Shown here piece after piece: positions 43,595 to 52,416 of a stretch of 64,000 bases of DNA. Positions within the stretch are counted from its first letter, which is position 1. Each line of letters starts with the position of its first letter. Position numbers and translations under genes: made by a program. The stretch covers positions 62,001 through 126,000 of the forward strand of contig CAVUID010000011.1 in NCBI GenBank assembly GCA_963741495.1. Direction: 5' to 3'. The notes below the pieces were generated by a model. That model was not told where the DNA came from, did not search any database, and saw only the letters and a program-made list of their open reading frames with translations. Source of the DNA: Sulfurimicrobium sp963741495. GTDB lineage: Bacteria > Pseudomonadota > Gammaproteobacteria > Burkholderiales > Sulfuricellaceae.

Positions 43595-44636
43595 ATGGAA
43601 CATACCTATACGCTGGGTGAAATCGTGTCCCGCCTGGGCGGTGAACTGCTAGGTGATGCACGAGACACGGATTGGCCAGGTGGCTGCACTGGAAACGGCG
43701 CTGCCCGGAAACATCAGTTTTTATACCACGGGGCGTTTCAGGAAACAGCTTGAGGCAACCCAGGCGGGGGCGGTTATCCTCAATCAGGAAAATCGCGATG
43801 CAACAAGCAAGCCACGTATTGTCTGTAGTAATCCTTCCGCCTATTTCGCCAGAGTAACGGGCTTGCTTAACCCTCTTGAGCCAGCCTCTGCCGGGATTCA
43901 TCCCTCGGCAGTGGTGGCGGCGGATGCCGTCATTGCGGCCAGTGCTTCAGTCGGCCCTTTCGCGTTTGTCGGGCGCGGGGTGAGGATTGGAGAAAGGGCC
44001 GTTATCGGTGCCGGGTGCGCGATTGGAGACAAAGTCGAGATTGGCGATGACGCGCACCTGTTTCCCCGGGTGGTGATTTATCATCAGTGCCTGTTGGGTG
44101 CGCGCGTCATTATCCATTCCGGCGCAGTGATCGGCGCAGATGGATTTGGCTTGGCGCATGAGGAAGGTCGCTGGCTGAAAATTCCCCAGATCGGCCGGGT
44201 AGTGATCGGCGACGATGTCGAAATTGGCGCCAATACCACCATTGACCGCGGGGCGCTGGAAGACACAGTGATCGAGGAGGGTGTGAAGCTGGATAATCAG
44301 ATTCAGGTGGCGCATAACGTCCGTATTGGCGCGCACAGCGCCATGGCAGGATGTGTCGGCATCGCCGGCAGTGCTCGGATCGGACGCAATTGCACGGTTG
44401 GCGGCGCGGGCATGATTCTCGGTCATTTAAGTATTGCCGACAATGTTTCAGTCTCTTCCGGCACGCTGATCACCAAATCCATTTCCAAGCCCGGCGCGTA
44501 TACCTCGGCGATGCCATTCTCAACGCATGAACAGTGGCTCAAAAATGCGGCGCATTTGCGCCACCTTGACAGCATGGCGGACAAGATCCGCCAGCTGGAA
44601 CAAAAGATTACAGAACTGGAAAGGAAGAAATCATGA
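43595..44636 (+). CDS. lpxD: UDP-3-O-acyl-glucosamine N-acyltransferase (one apparent frameshift)
   Basis: This lipid A enzyme has an N-terminal uridine-binding domain and a left-handed beta-helix of hexapeptide repeats (SAVVAADAVIAASASVGPFAFVG onward), with the catalytic His in LDNQIQVAHNV and the GADGFG loop. The N-terminal part (MEHTYTLGEIVSRLGGELLGD) is in one frame and the rest (ETRIGQVAALETALPG) in the next. One extra base near 43659 (GATGCACGAG, where GATGACGAG would fit) explains it. Repaired length is 346, normal. LpxD is essential in most Gram-negatives, so a sequence error is likely. It overlaps fabZ by four bases. Confidence 0.9.
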
Positions 44637-45079
44637 GCAGCATGGATATTCATGAAGTCATGGCACATTTGCCGCACCGCTATCCCTTCCTGCTGGTGGA
44701 CCGGGTGCTGGAATGCGAACCGGGCAAGAACATTGTGGCGATCAAGAATGTCACCATCAACGAGCCTTTTTTTCAGGGGCATTTCCCCCATCATCCGGTG
44801 ATGCCGGGCGTGCTGATCATGGAGGCGCTGGCCCAGGCGGCAGGTATTCTGTCGTTCAAGACCATGGGTTCCATGCCGGACGAGAACTCGGTGTTCTATT
44901 TTGTCGGTATCGACAATGCGCGCTTCAAGAAACCCGTGACTGCCGGCGACCAGTTGCATCTGCATGTCGAGATCCTGCGCAATATGCGCGGTATCTGGAA
45001 ATTCAAGGCTGAAGCCAGAGTGGACGGGGAAATTGTGGCCGAGGCCGAACTAATGTGCGCCAAGCGCGACATTGCCTAA
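44633..45079 (+). CDS. fabZ: (3R)-hydroxyacyl-ACP dehydratase FabZ
   Basis: The 148-residue hot-dog-fold enzyme removes water from beta-hydroxyacyl-ACP in fatty-acid elongation. LPHRYPFLLVDRV carries the catalytic His, and QGHFPHHPVMPGVLIMEALAQAAG is the family signature with the catalytic Glu. It lies between lpxD and lpxA, the conserved lipid A/fatty acid order. Confidence 0.97.
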   Translation: MSSMDIHEVMAHLPHRYPFLLVDRVLECEPGKNIVAIKNVTINEPFFQGHFPHHPVMPGVLIMEALAQAAGILSFKTMGSMPDENSVFYFVGIDNARFKKPVTAGDQLHLHVEILRNMRGIWKFKAEARVDGEIVAEAELMCAKRDIA

Positions 45080-45088
45080 GGTGCGGTC

Positions 45089-45859
45089 ATGATTCACCCT
45101 ACCGCGATTATTCACCCTGGCGCCCGACTTGGCGAAGGGGTTGCCGTTGGCGCTTATTCGCTGATTGGCGAGCATGTCGAGATCGGCGATAACACCTGGA
45201 TCGGCCCCCATGTGGTGATTTCAGGCCACACCCGGATTGGTAGCGACAACAGGATATTCCAGTTTTCCAGCCTGGGCGAGGTGCCGCAGGACAAAAAATA
45301 TGCCGGTGAACCGACCCGGCTTGAAATCGGCGACCGCAACACCATTCGTGAATTTTGCACCTTCAACCTGGGGACAGCGCAGGATCTTGGTGTTACCCGA
45401 CTTGGCAATGACAACTGGGTGATGGCCTATGTGCATGTGGCGCATGACTGTCTGATCGGCAACAATACCATTTTTGCCAATAATGCCACCCTGGCGGGGC
45501 ATGTCACGATCGATGATTTCGCCATACTCGGCGGATTCACCGGGGTGCATCAGTTTTGCCATGTCGGCGCCCATTGCATTACCGGCATCAGTTCGGTCAT
45601 CACCATGGATGTGCCGCCCTATGTGACCGTGGGCGGCAATCCCACTGCGCCGCACGGCATCAACACCGAGGGGCTTAAACGGCGCGGTTTTTCGACTGAT
45701 GCCATCATGGCATTGCGGCGTGCCTACAAGACGCTGTACAAGTCAGGGCTGAGTCTGAATGACGCCAAACAGGCGTTGGCAGAACAGAGTCAGTCATTTC
45801 CGGAAATCGCTTTGTTGCTTGAGTTCCTGGCCAAATCCACCCGCGGCATCATCCGCTAA
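45089..45859 (+). CDS. lpxA: UDP-N-acetylglucosamine acyltransferase LpxA
   Basis: At 256 residues, it starts lipid A synthesis by moving a hydroxyacyl chain from ACP to UDP-GlcNAc. MIHPTAIIHPGARLGEGVAVG begins the hexapeptide beta-helix; the catalytic His is in YVHVAHDCLIGNN (near 125), followed by GGFTGVHQFCHVGAHC and a C-terminal helical part ending LLEFLAKSTRGIIR. It starts nine bases after fabZ. Confidence 0.97.
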   Translation: MIHPTAIIHPGARLGEGVAVGAYSLIGEHVEIGDNTWIGPHVVISGHTRIGSDNRIFQFSSLGEVPQDKKYAGEPTRLEIGDRNTIREFCTFNLGTAQDLGVTRLGNDNWVMAYVHVAHDCLIGNNTIFANNATLAGHVTIDDFAILGGFTGVHQFCHVGAHCITGISSVITMDVPPYVTVGGNPTAPHGINTEGLKRRGFSTDAIMALRRAYKTLYKSGLSLNDAKQALAEQSQSFPEIALLLEFLAKSTRGIIR

Positions 45860-45873
45860 ACAGGAGCGTGGTT

Positions 45874-47040
45874 GTGGCAGAAGGACGCAGGTTCAGGATC
45901 GGGATCGTCGCGGGCGAGGCTTCGGGCGATCTGCTAGGCAGTCATCTGATTGCCGCGCTTCGGGATAAATTACCGGATGTCGAATTCGTAGGCATTGCCG
46001 GGCCAAAAATGCAGGCCGCCGGGGCTAAAACCCTGTTCCCCATGGAAAAGCTGGCGGTGCGCGGCTATCTTGAGGTGTTGCGGCACTTTGCTGAAATACT
46101 TGGCATCCGGCGCAAACTTAAGCGTTATTTCCTCACTAATCCGCCAGATTTATTCATCGGGGTAGATGCGCCTGATTTCAATCTGGGTCTGGAAAAAACA
46201 CTCAAGTCTCATGGCATCCCTACCATTCACTATGTCAGCCCGTCGGTCTGGGCATGGCGCCGCGAACGGGTCAAGACCATTGCGCAGTCAGTCACGCACA
46301 TCCTCGCTCTATTTCCATTTGAGCCCAAAATATATGAAGAGGCTGGTGTGTCCGTTACCTATGTTGGTCACCCCATGGCGGATGTGTTGCCACAACAGCC
46401 AGACCGTGCCGCAATGCGGGCGAAGCTCAAACTTCCTGCTGAGGGGAGCGTTATTGCCATGCTTCCGGGCAGTCGCCAAAGTGAATTGCATTACATGGCT
46501 GAGCTTTTTATCCGGACAGCGCAGAAAATCGCCAGCGTTGAGCCGGATGTCCAATTTCTGGTGCCGCTGGTTAGTCGCGAGACCCGTGATTTTTTTGAGA
46601 CCACGCTGTATCGGCTGAACGGCGCGGACTTGCCGCTGAAAATTTTGTTCGGCCATGCGCATGCCGCCTTGATGGCTGCCAATGTGGTACTGGTGGCTTC
46701 CGGTACCGCCACGCTGGAAACAGCCCTGCTCAGGCGCCCTATGGTCATTACCTACAAATTGTCCCGGTTTTCAGCCTTTTTGATGCGGCGCAAGGGCTAT
46801 CTGCCTTATGTCGGTTTGCCCAATATTCTGGCCGGTCGTTTTATCGTGCCCGAGCTGCTGCAGGAGGACGCCACGCCCGACAATCTGGCGCAGGCCTTGC
46901 TGAATCTGCTGCATGACGTCCAGGTGCAAAACGGGCTGGATGCCGAGTTCAAGCACATGCAGGAAAGCCTGCGGCAAAATACGGCGGAACGGGCCAGTGA
47001 GGCGATCCTGAATTACTTGCCGCAGGGAAGCCGGGCATGA
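45874..47040 (+). CDS. lpxB: Lipid-A-disaccharide synthase
   Basis: The 388-residue glycosyltransferase (GT19) joins two glucosamine lipids in lipid A synthesis. IGIVAGEASGDLLGSHLI opens the protein, VDAPDFNLGLEKTLK and YVSPSVWAWRRERVKTI hold acceptor-side residues, and MLPGSRQSELHYMAELF and ASGTATLETAL bind the sugar nucleotide. A GTG at 45874 is seven bases after AGGAG; GTG at 45868 is too close. It overlaps rnhB by four bases. Confidence 0.95.
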   Translation: MAEGRRFRIGIVAGEASGDLLGSHLIAALRDKLPDVEFVGIAGPKMQAAGAKTLFPMEKLAVRGYLEVLRHFAEILGIRRKLKRYFLTNPPDLFIGVDAPDFNLGLEKTLKSHGIPTIHYVSPSVWAWRRERVKTIAQSVTHILALFPFEPKIYEEAGVSVTYVGHPMADVLPQQPDRAAMRAKLKLPAEGSVIAMLPGSRQSELHYMAELFIRTAQKIASVEPDVQFLVPLVSRETRDFFETTLYRLNGADLPLKILFGHAHAALMAANVVLVASGTATLETALLRRPMVITYKLSRFSAFLMRRKGYLPYVGLPNILAGRFIVPELLQEDATPDNLAQALLNLLHDVQVQNGLDAEFKHMQESLRQNTAERASEAILNYLPQGSRA

Positions 47041-47612
47041 TGATGCTGTGCGGCGTGGACGAAGCCGGTCGCGGCCCGCTGGTGGGCGCTGTCTTTGCCG
47101 CAGCAGTGATTCTTGACCCCGCACACCCCATTATCGGCCTGGCCGATTCCAAGAAACTGAGTGAAAAAAAACGTGAAGCCCTGGCACTGGAGATCAGGGA
47201 ATATGCCCTGGCCTGGTCGATTGCCAGTGCTTCGGCGGAAGAAATCGACAGCATCAATATTTTGCAGGCCAGTTTGCTGGCGATGAAGCGGGCTGTCGAG
47301 GGGTTGACTGTGCTGCCGCATGAGGTGGCGGTGGATGGTTTGCACTGCCCCTCTTTGTCCATGCCTGCGCGCGCGGTGGTCAAGGGGGACAGTCTGGTGG
47401 CAGAGATTTCTGCTGCTTCCATCCTGGCCAAAACCGCAAGAGATGCCGAAATGCGCGCATTGCATCTGGCCTATCCGCAATATGACTTTGCCCGGCATAA
47501 AGGTTATCCTACGCTTGTCCATTTACAGGCCATTCAGCGTCATGGCGTGATTTCGCAGCACCGGCGCAGCTTCGGCCCGGTCAGGCGTGCGCTGGAACAG
47601 GAAATCAATTAA
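47037..47612 (+). CDS. rnhB: Ribonuclease HII
   Basis: The 191-residue enzyme removes RNA from RNA:DNA hybrids. CGVDEAGRGPLVGAVFAAAV has the first acidic pair, LADSKKLSEKKRE follows, and the remaining metal ligands are in VAVDGLHC and ASILAKTARDAEM. It closes the conserved lipid A block. In many betaproteobacteria a TrmH-type methyltransferase gene follows here; in this window that gene is 8 kb downstream. Confidence 0.96.
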   Translation: MMMLCGVDEAGRGPLVGAVFAAAVILDPAHPIIGLADSKKLSEKKREALALEIREYALAWSIASASAEEIDSINILQASLLAMKRAVEGLTVLPHEVAVDGLHCPSLSMPARAVVKGDSLVAEISAASILAKTARDAEMRALHLAYPQYDFARHKGYPTLVHLQAIQRHGVISQHRRSFGPVRRALEQEIN

Positions 47613-47631
47613 ATCAGAAGGGGGTTTGTGT

Positions 47632-48087
47632 ATGAAATTCATGATCATGTTGCATCTGTTAGGAATCGTGATCTGGGTCGGCGGCATGTTTTTTGCCCAT
47701 CAGCTGCTGCGCCCGGTGGCAGCCGACTTGCTTGAGCCGCCCCTGCGCCTGCAATTGTGGGTGGGTGTGTTCCGGCGCTTTTTCCCCTGGGTGTGGGTAT
47801 GCGTTGCCGCGGTGTTGGGTTCTGGCCTGTTCATGATCATGCTGATGGGAGGCATGAAGCTTATCCCTCTTTACGTGCATGCCATGCTGGGGCTTGGTCT
47901 GGCCATGATGGCAATTTTTGCGTATGTGTTCTTCGCGCCCTATGCCCGCCTCAAGGCGAGCGTGGCGAATCAGGACTGGAAAAGCGGCGGCGCTGCCTTG
48001 GCGTCCATCCGTCAGTTGGTTGGCGTCAACCTGAGCCTGGGGCTGGTCACGATCGTTCTGGCTACGGCGGGAGCCATGTTGGCGTAG
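47632..48087 (+). CDS. CopD-family membrane protein
   Basis: The 151-residue protein has four membrane spans (residues 2-24, 48-72, 79-100 and 127-149). The first, MLHLLGIVIWVGGMFFAHQLL, has the His and Trp-Val-Gly-Gly pattern of the CopD-like family of copper/haem-linked membrane proteins. Precise function is unknown. The start ATG at 47632 follows AAGGGGG; a longer reading frame into rnhB is not likely. Confidence 0.78.
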   Translation: MKFMIMLHLLGIVIWVGGMFFAHQLLRPVAADLLEPPLRLQLWVGVFRRFFPWVWVCVAAVLGSGLFMIMLMGGMKLIPLYVHAMLGLGLAMMAIFAYVFFAPYARLKASVANQDWKSGGAALASIRQLVGVNLSLGLVTIVLATAGAMLA

Positions 48088-48171
48088 CGCAAGGCGGTAT
48101 AAGTTGATAAAGTTGCCGCAAACATTTCGCTGGCATGAATTGGGCAGGCCTGCGACGAGAGGGGAATTAAT

Positions 48172-49032
48172 ATGCTGGTGATTGTTGGTTATGTCGTCAT
48201 TCTGGCATCGATTTTTGGTGGCTTTGCCATGGCGGGCGGCCATCTTGCATCGCTCTGGCAGCCCGTTGAGGTGATCATGATTGGCGGCGGTGCTTTGGGT
48301 GCAATGCTGGTTGGCAGCGGCCCCAAGGTGATGAAGGCGACTTTCAAGGCGCTGCCGTCCATTTTCAAGGGCTCGAAATATACCAAGGCCTTGTACATGG
48401 AGTTGCTTACCCTGTTATTCGAGTTGCTGGCCAAGGTGCGCAAGGAAGGTCTGATGTCGATCGAATCGGACGTGGAGGACCCACATGCCAGCCCGATTTT
48501 CAGCAAATATCCGACGATTTCGCACGATCACCACGTGGTCGAATTCATTACCGATTATCTGCGCCTGATGGTGGGTGGCAACCTCAATGCCATGGAAATC
48601 GAGAACCTGATGGATAACGAAATCGAGACCCACCACCAGGAAGGCCATATTCCGGTTTCCGCCGTAGCCAAGCTGGGCGATGGTCTGCCGGCATTTGGTA
48701 TCGTGGCGGCGGTGATGGGCGTGGTGCACACCATGGAATCGGTGGGTATTCCGCCCTCGGAGCTGGGCATGCTGATTGCTGCTGCGCTGGTGGGTACATT
48801 CCTCGGTATTCTGCTGGCCTATGGTTTCGTGGGGCCGGTTTCGACCCTGCTGGAAAACAAGCTGCAGGAATCCAGCAAGGTATTCGAGTGCATCAAGGTG
48901 ACCCTTCTGGCCAGCCTGAATGGCTATGCGCCTCAGGTGGCAGTCGAGTTTGGCCGCAAGGTGCTGTATTCCACTGAACGACCGAGCTTCCTTGAGCTGG
49001 AAGAACACGTCAAGCAGTCCAAGGGGAAATAA
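48172..49032 (+). CDS. motA: Flagellar motor stator protein MotA
   Basis: At 286 residues with four spans, it is the proton-channel stator subunit. The large cytoplasmic loop holds the conserved charged residues, and VAKLGDGLPAFGIVAAVMGVVHTM (near 165-188), with PPSELGMLIAAALVGTFLGILLAYGFVGP, carries the channel-lining prolines. GAGGGGAAT precedes the ATG. The rest of the motor genes are not in this window. Confidence 0.95.
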   Translation: MLVIVGYVVILASIFGGFAMAGGHLASLWQPVEVIMIGGGALGAMLVGSGPKVMKATFKALPSIFKGSKYTKALYMELLTLLFELLAKVRKEGLMSIESDVEDPHASPIFSKYPTISHDHHVVEFITDYLRLMVGGNLNAMEIENLMDNEIETHHQEGHIPVSAVAKLGDGLPAFGIVAAVMGVVHTMESVGIPPSELGMLIAAALVGTFLGILLAYGFVGPVSTLLENKLQESSKVFECIKVTLLASLNGYAPQVAVEFGRKVLYSTERPSFLELEEHVKQSKGK

Positions 49033-49035
49033 TGA

Positions 49036-49114
49036 GCCTTCAGCGTTTAGCCATCAGCTTTCAGCCCTGGTTTGTGGCTGAAGCCGATAGCTGAAAGCCG
49101 AAAGCTGAAAGCTA
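49036..49114. repeat. Inverted heptanucleotide repeats between motA and motB
   Basis: The right half reads GCTGAAA, GCCGAAA, GCTGAAA, GCTAAAA as near-tandem heptads (49090-49117) and ends at the motB start. The left half (49037-49065) carries the inverted units TTCAGCG, TTTAGCC, ATCAGCT, TTCAGCC. The halves can pair into a long imperfect stem. A conventional Shine-Dalgarno for motB is missing. Confidence 0.83.
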
Positions 49115-49118
49115 AAAT

Positions 49119-50081
49119 ATGAGCGACGACTCCCAACGCCCCATAGTCATCAAGAAAATCAAGAAAGGCGCTCACGGCCATCATGGCGGGGCGTGGAAAA
49201 TCGCCTATGCGGACTTCGTGACCGCAATGATGGCGTTCTTCCTTCTGATGTGGTTGCTGGGTTCAACAGCCAAGGGCGACCTCGATGGTATTGCGGAGTA
49301 CTTCAAAACCCCGCTCAAGGTCGCCATGCAGGGGGGGTCTGGAAGTGGCGATGCTTCCAGCGTGATCAAGGGCGGCGGTACGGATATCACGCGCAAGGCG
49401 GGCCAGGTCAAGAAGGCTGAAGATCCAGCCATCAAAAAGCGGGCCATCAATCTGGAAGCGGCCAAGGCCGAACTGGTCCGCAAGGAGAAACTCAAACTCG
49501 AGGATCTCAAAGGCAGGCTGGAAAAAACTATTGATGGCAACCCCCTGCTCAAACAGTTCAAGAAACAGCTGATGCTGGACATCACCAAGGAGGGCTTGCG
49601 CATTCAGATCGTGGATGATCAGAATCGTCCCATGTTCGATAGCGGTGGTGCACATCTCAAACCCTATACCCTGGTTATTCTGCGCGAAATCGGCAAGGTG
49701 CTGAACGAGGTGGATAACCGTATTTCGCTTTCCGGGCATACCGATGCCACGCCTTATTCCGGGGGTGACAAGGGCTACAGCAACTGGGAACTGTCAGCTG
49801 ACCGCGCCAATGCTTCGCGCCGCGAACTGGTGGCTGGCGGCATGGAAGATGGAAAAATGCTGCGGGTGGTCGGATTGTCTTCCGCCGTTCCTTTTGATCA
49901 AGCAAACCCAGCCAGCCCGGTCAACCGCCGTATCAGCATCATTGTCATGAACAGGGAAGCGGAAGAAGCCATTACCAAAGCGGACAAGCCTGAACTTGAA
50001 ATCGCCAGTAAGGAGGATGTGGCCGGTACGTTGCAGGAAAAAGGTAAAGAGGCGGCAGGTGCAGATCCAGCCAAGCACTGA
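49119..50081 (+). CDS. motB: Flagellar motor stator protein MotB
   Basis: At 320 residues, it has one N-terminal span with the proton-binding Asp (AYADFVTAMMAFFLLMWLLGS, near 28-48), a plug/linker region and an OmpA-like peptidoglycan-binding domain (ISLSGHTDATPYSGG, then NWELSADRANASRRELV). It anchors the stator to the wall. A heptad repeat lies directly before the ATG. The long lysine-rich linker (residues 90-145) is normal for MotB. Confidence 0.95.
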   Translation: MSDDSQRPIVIKKIKKGAHGHHGGAWKIAYADFVTAMMAFFLLMWLLGSTAKGDLDGIAEYFKTPLKVAMQGGSGSGDASSVIKGGGTDITRKAGQVKKAEDPAIKKRAINLEAAKAELVRKEKLKLEDLKGRLEKTIDGNPLLKQFKKQLMLDITKEGLRIQIVDDQNRPMFDSGGAHLKPYTLVILREIGKVLNEVDNRISLSGHTDATPYSGGDKGYSNWELSADRANASRRELVAGGMEDGKMLRVVGLSSAVPFDQANPASPVNRRISIIVMNREAEEAITKADKPELEIASKEDVAGTLQEKGKEAAGADPAKH

Positions 50082-50094
50082 TATCGGGGCCCGG

Positions 50095-50889
50095 ATGCCC
50101 GATGTCTCACCTTCTGCCAGAGGCGTGGTGCCAGGCCTGAAGTCATTGCTGGTGCAAATCCTGGTCGTGGTGCTGTGGCTGATGCTGGGGGCGCCATTGC
50201 TGGAACAAGAAGGGGCGTTCCTGCCGCCACTGCAACAAGCCCTGTGCGTTGGCGGCCTGGCTGCTGCATTGAGCTGGGCGTGGCAGTTGCCGCGCTGGTG
50301 GCTGCCGATCAATTTCCTGTTTGTGCCCGCGCTGGTGGCGATGCATGGTCTGGCGCTTGCCTCGCACTGGTATCTGGCGGCCTTTGCGCTGTTGCTTCTG
50401 GTGTATTGGAGCGTTGCCAGAACCCGTGTCCCCTTGTATCTTTCCAGCCGCAGGGCATGGCAAGCCGTGGCAGAGCGTCTTCCACCCGCTGCCATGGTGG
50501 TTGATCTGGGTTCCGGCCTTGGTGGGCTGCTAAGTTTCCTTGCGCAGCAGCGACCGGATGGCCGCTATGTGGGTATGGAAATCGCGCCGCTGCCCTTTCT
50601 GGTGAGCTGGCTGCGTATGCGGATGAGCAAGAGGCGTTGTGAAGTTCGCTGGAGCAGTTTGTGGCGCACCGATTTGCAGCCTTTCGACGTGGTCTATGCG
50701 TATCTCTCCCCTGTGCCCATGGCAGATCTATGGCGCAAGATCCAGCATGAGATGCGGCCTGGAACACTTTTTATCAGTAATACGTTCCAGGTTCCCGGCG
50801 TCGAACCGAGTGAAGTGGTGGAGCTGGATGATCTGCACCACTCCCGGCTTTATCTGTACCGTCTCGGCGTAGAGGGACGCGTGCCATGA
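50095..50889 (+). CDS. Membrane-anchored class I SAM-dependent methyltransferase
   Basis: The 264-residue protein has an N-terminal membrane part with three to four spans (residues 16-36, 45-65, 67-87 and 90-108) followed by a Rossmann methyltransferase domain: VVDLGSGLGGLLSFLA near 136-151 is the SAM-binding motif I, and YVGMEIAP is motif II. Substrate unknown. It begins 14 bases after motB and overlaps the HDOD gene by four, so it belongs to the motility/c-di-GMP run. Confidence 0.78.
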   Translation: MPDVSPSARGVVPGLKSLLVQILVVVLWLMLGAPLLEQEGAFLPPLQQALCVGGLAAALSWAWQLPRWWLPINFLFVPALVAMHGLALASHWYLAAFALLLLVYWSVARTRVPLYLSSRRAWQAVAERLPPAAMVVDLGSGLGGLLSFLAQQRPDGRYVGMEIAPLPFLVSWLRMRMSKRRCEVRWSSLWRTDLQPFDVVYAYLSPVPMADLWRKIQHEMRPGTLFISNTFQVPGVEPSEVVELDDLHHSRLYLYRLGVEGRVP

Positions 50890-52360
50890 GCCAGTTGCCC
50901 ATTTCCATGAATGAGTGGGTTACGTTTCTGGAAAATCAGGACGTGCCGGTATTGCGCCGTACCATACGGGAACTCGACAGGCTGCGTCCCAGCGCGGAGC
51001 GGCTGACGGCGTCGCAACTTGCAGTTGTTGTCCTGCGCGACCCGCTCATGACGCTGAAGCTGCTGCGGCTTGCCAATTCGGCGCGGCGCGGTCGTCTGGG
51101 CGCCGAGATCACCAGTGTTGAACACGCCATCATGATGCTGGGCGCGGTACCCTTGTACAAAAAATTCGCTTCGCTGGTGGCGCTTGAGGACATGCTGGCG
51201 CAGCAACCGCTTGCGCTTACCAGCGTACTTCAGGTCTATAGTCGCTCCCTGCATGCGGCCTATCAGGCTAGGCAGTGGGCCATCCAGCACCAGGATATTC
51301 GGGTGGAAGAGGTCTATATCGCGGCGCTGCTGCATGACATGAGCAATATCATGCTGTGGATATATGCCCCTCAGCGTGCCCAGGAGATACGCGATGCGGT
51401 GCGGCGCGAGCATCTGTATTATGGCGTGGCGCATGAAAAAATCATGGGTTTCTCAGTGGCGGACTTCCGACTGGCGCTGGCGACTGCCTGGCGTTTTCCG
51501 GAAATGCTGGCGGAACTGGTGGATTGCCGCAACGCCGGCGTCGCGCGGGCACAAGGCGTGCTGTTGGGCGTATCCATCGCTCACATGGCCGAAAGAGGCT
51601 GGTATGGGGCGCAAATGGAAGCAACGCTGGAGGCGATGGCAGACAACCTGAACCTGCCGCTGGAAACGACGACATGGCTGGTACACCAGACTGCAGTTTC
51701 TGCCGCGCGGCACTGGCAATGGTATGGCGTTCCTCCCGCTGCGGCATGGCTGCCCATGTTGCCGGGGGCCTGGGAGGAAGAATGTTTGCCGGTCGCGGCA
51801 CTGAACCGGATAGAGAAAACCGGTGACACGGTTTGCCTGATGCCGGATCCTTTCAGCTTGCAGCAGGTGATGGACGAAATCAGTGCCCATCTGGACGGCT
51901 CGCTCGATCTGCACGACATGATGACGCTGGTGCTGCAGGGGTATGCATGAGGGGCTTGGCCTTAACCGCATCGTATTCAGCCTCATGTCTCGTGACCGCG
52001 CTTTTCTCAAAACAAAATATGTTCATGGCGTTTCGCCGGGTTCGCCGTTGCGGCAGTTCGAAGTCGATTTGCGCAGCCCCAACCTGTTTGTGCGCCTGCT
52101 GGAAAAAATGCAGGGCGTCTGGTTCAGCCCCGCCAATGCCAAAATCCTGGCGCCAATGATTCCGCCGGAAGTGCGGAAAATCATCGGCGACAGGAGAATT
52201 TTTCGCCATGTCCATTTTCGTACATGGCAAGCCGGTCGGGTTGTTTTATGCCGATCGCGAACATGGCGAGTGCAGCCTGGATGAGCATAGCTATATTGAG
52301 TTCAAAAAGTTGTGCGTGCGTGCCGCGGATGGCCTGGCTCATCTGGCGAGAAAACAATAG
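50886..52360 (+). CDS. HDOD-domain signalling protein with C-terminal GAF-like domain (two apparent frameshifts)
   Basis: The main frame holds an HDOD domain: LRDPLMTLKLLRLANSARRGR, VEHAIMMLGAVPLYK and IAALLHDMSNIMLW, related to HD phosphohydrolases but usually inactive. Joined across frames, a further 150 residues follow (LGLNRIVFSLMSRDRAFLKTKYVHG and MSIFVHGKPVGLFYADR), resembling a GAF/HDOD-associated output domain. The frame changes near 51941 (GGGTATG for GGGATG) and 52193 (AGGAGAA for AGGGAA), each one extra base. Repaired length is 490. HDOD proteins in many proteobacteria modulate c-di-GMP or motility signalling. Confidence 0.8.
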
Positions 52361-52416
52361 AAAAACAGGATTGTTTGTCTCCGGGCACGACAGTATCCTC
52401 GGCTATCAGCTATGAT

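Noticed and set aside
43595..44636. lpxD as a true pseudogene
   Set aside because: One extra base explains the break, all catalytic motifs are intact and the gene is normally essential; sequence error is the simpler reading.
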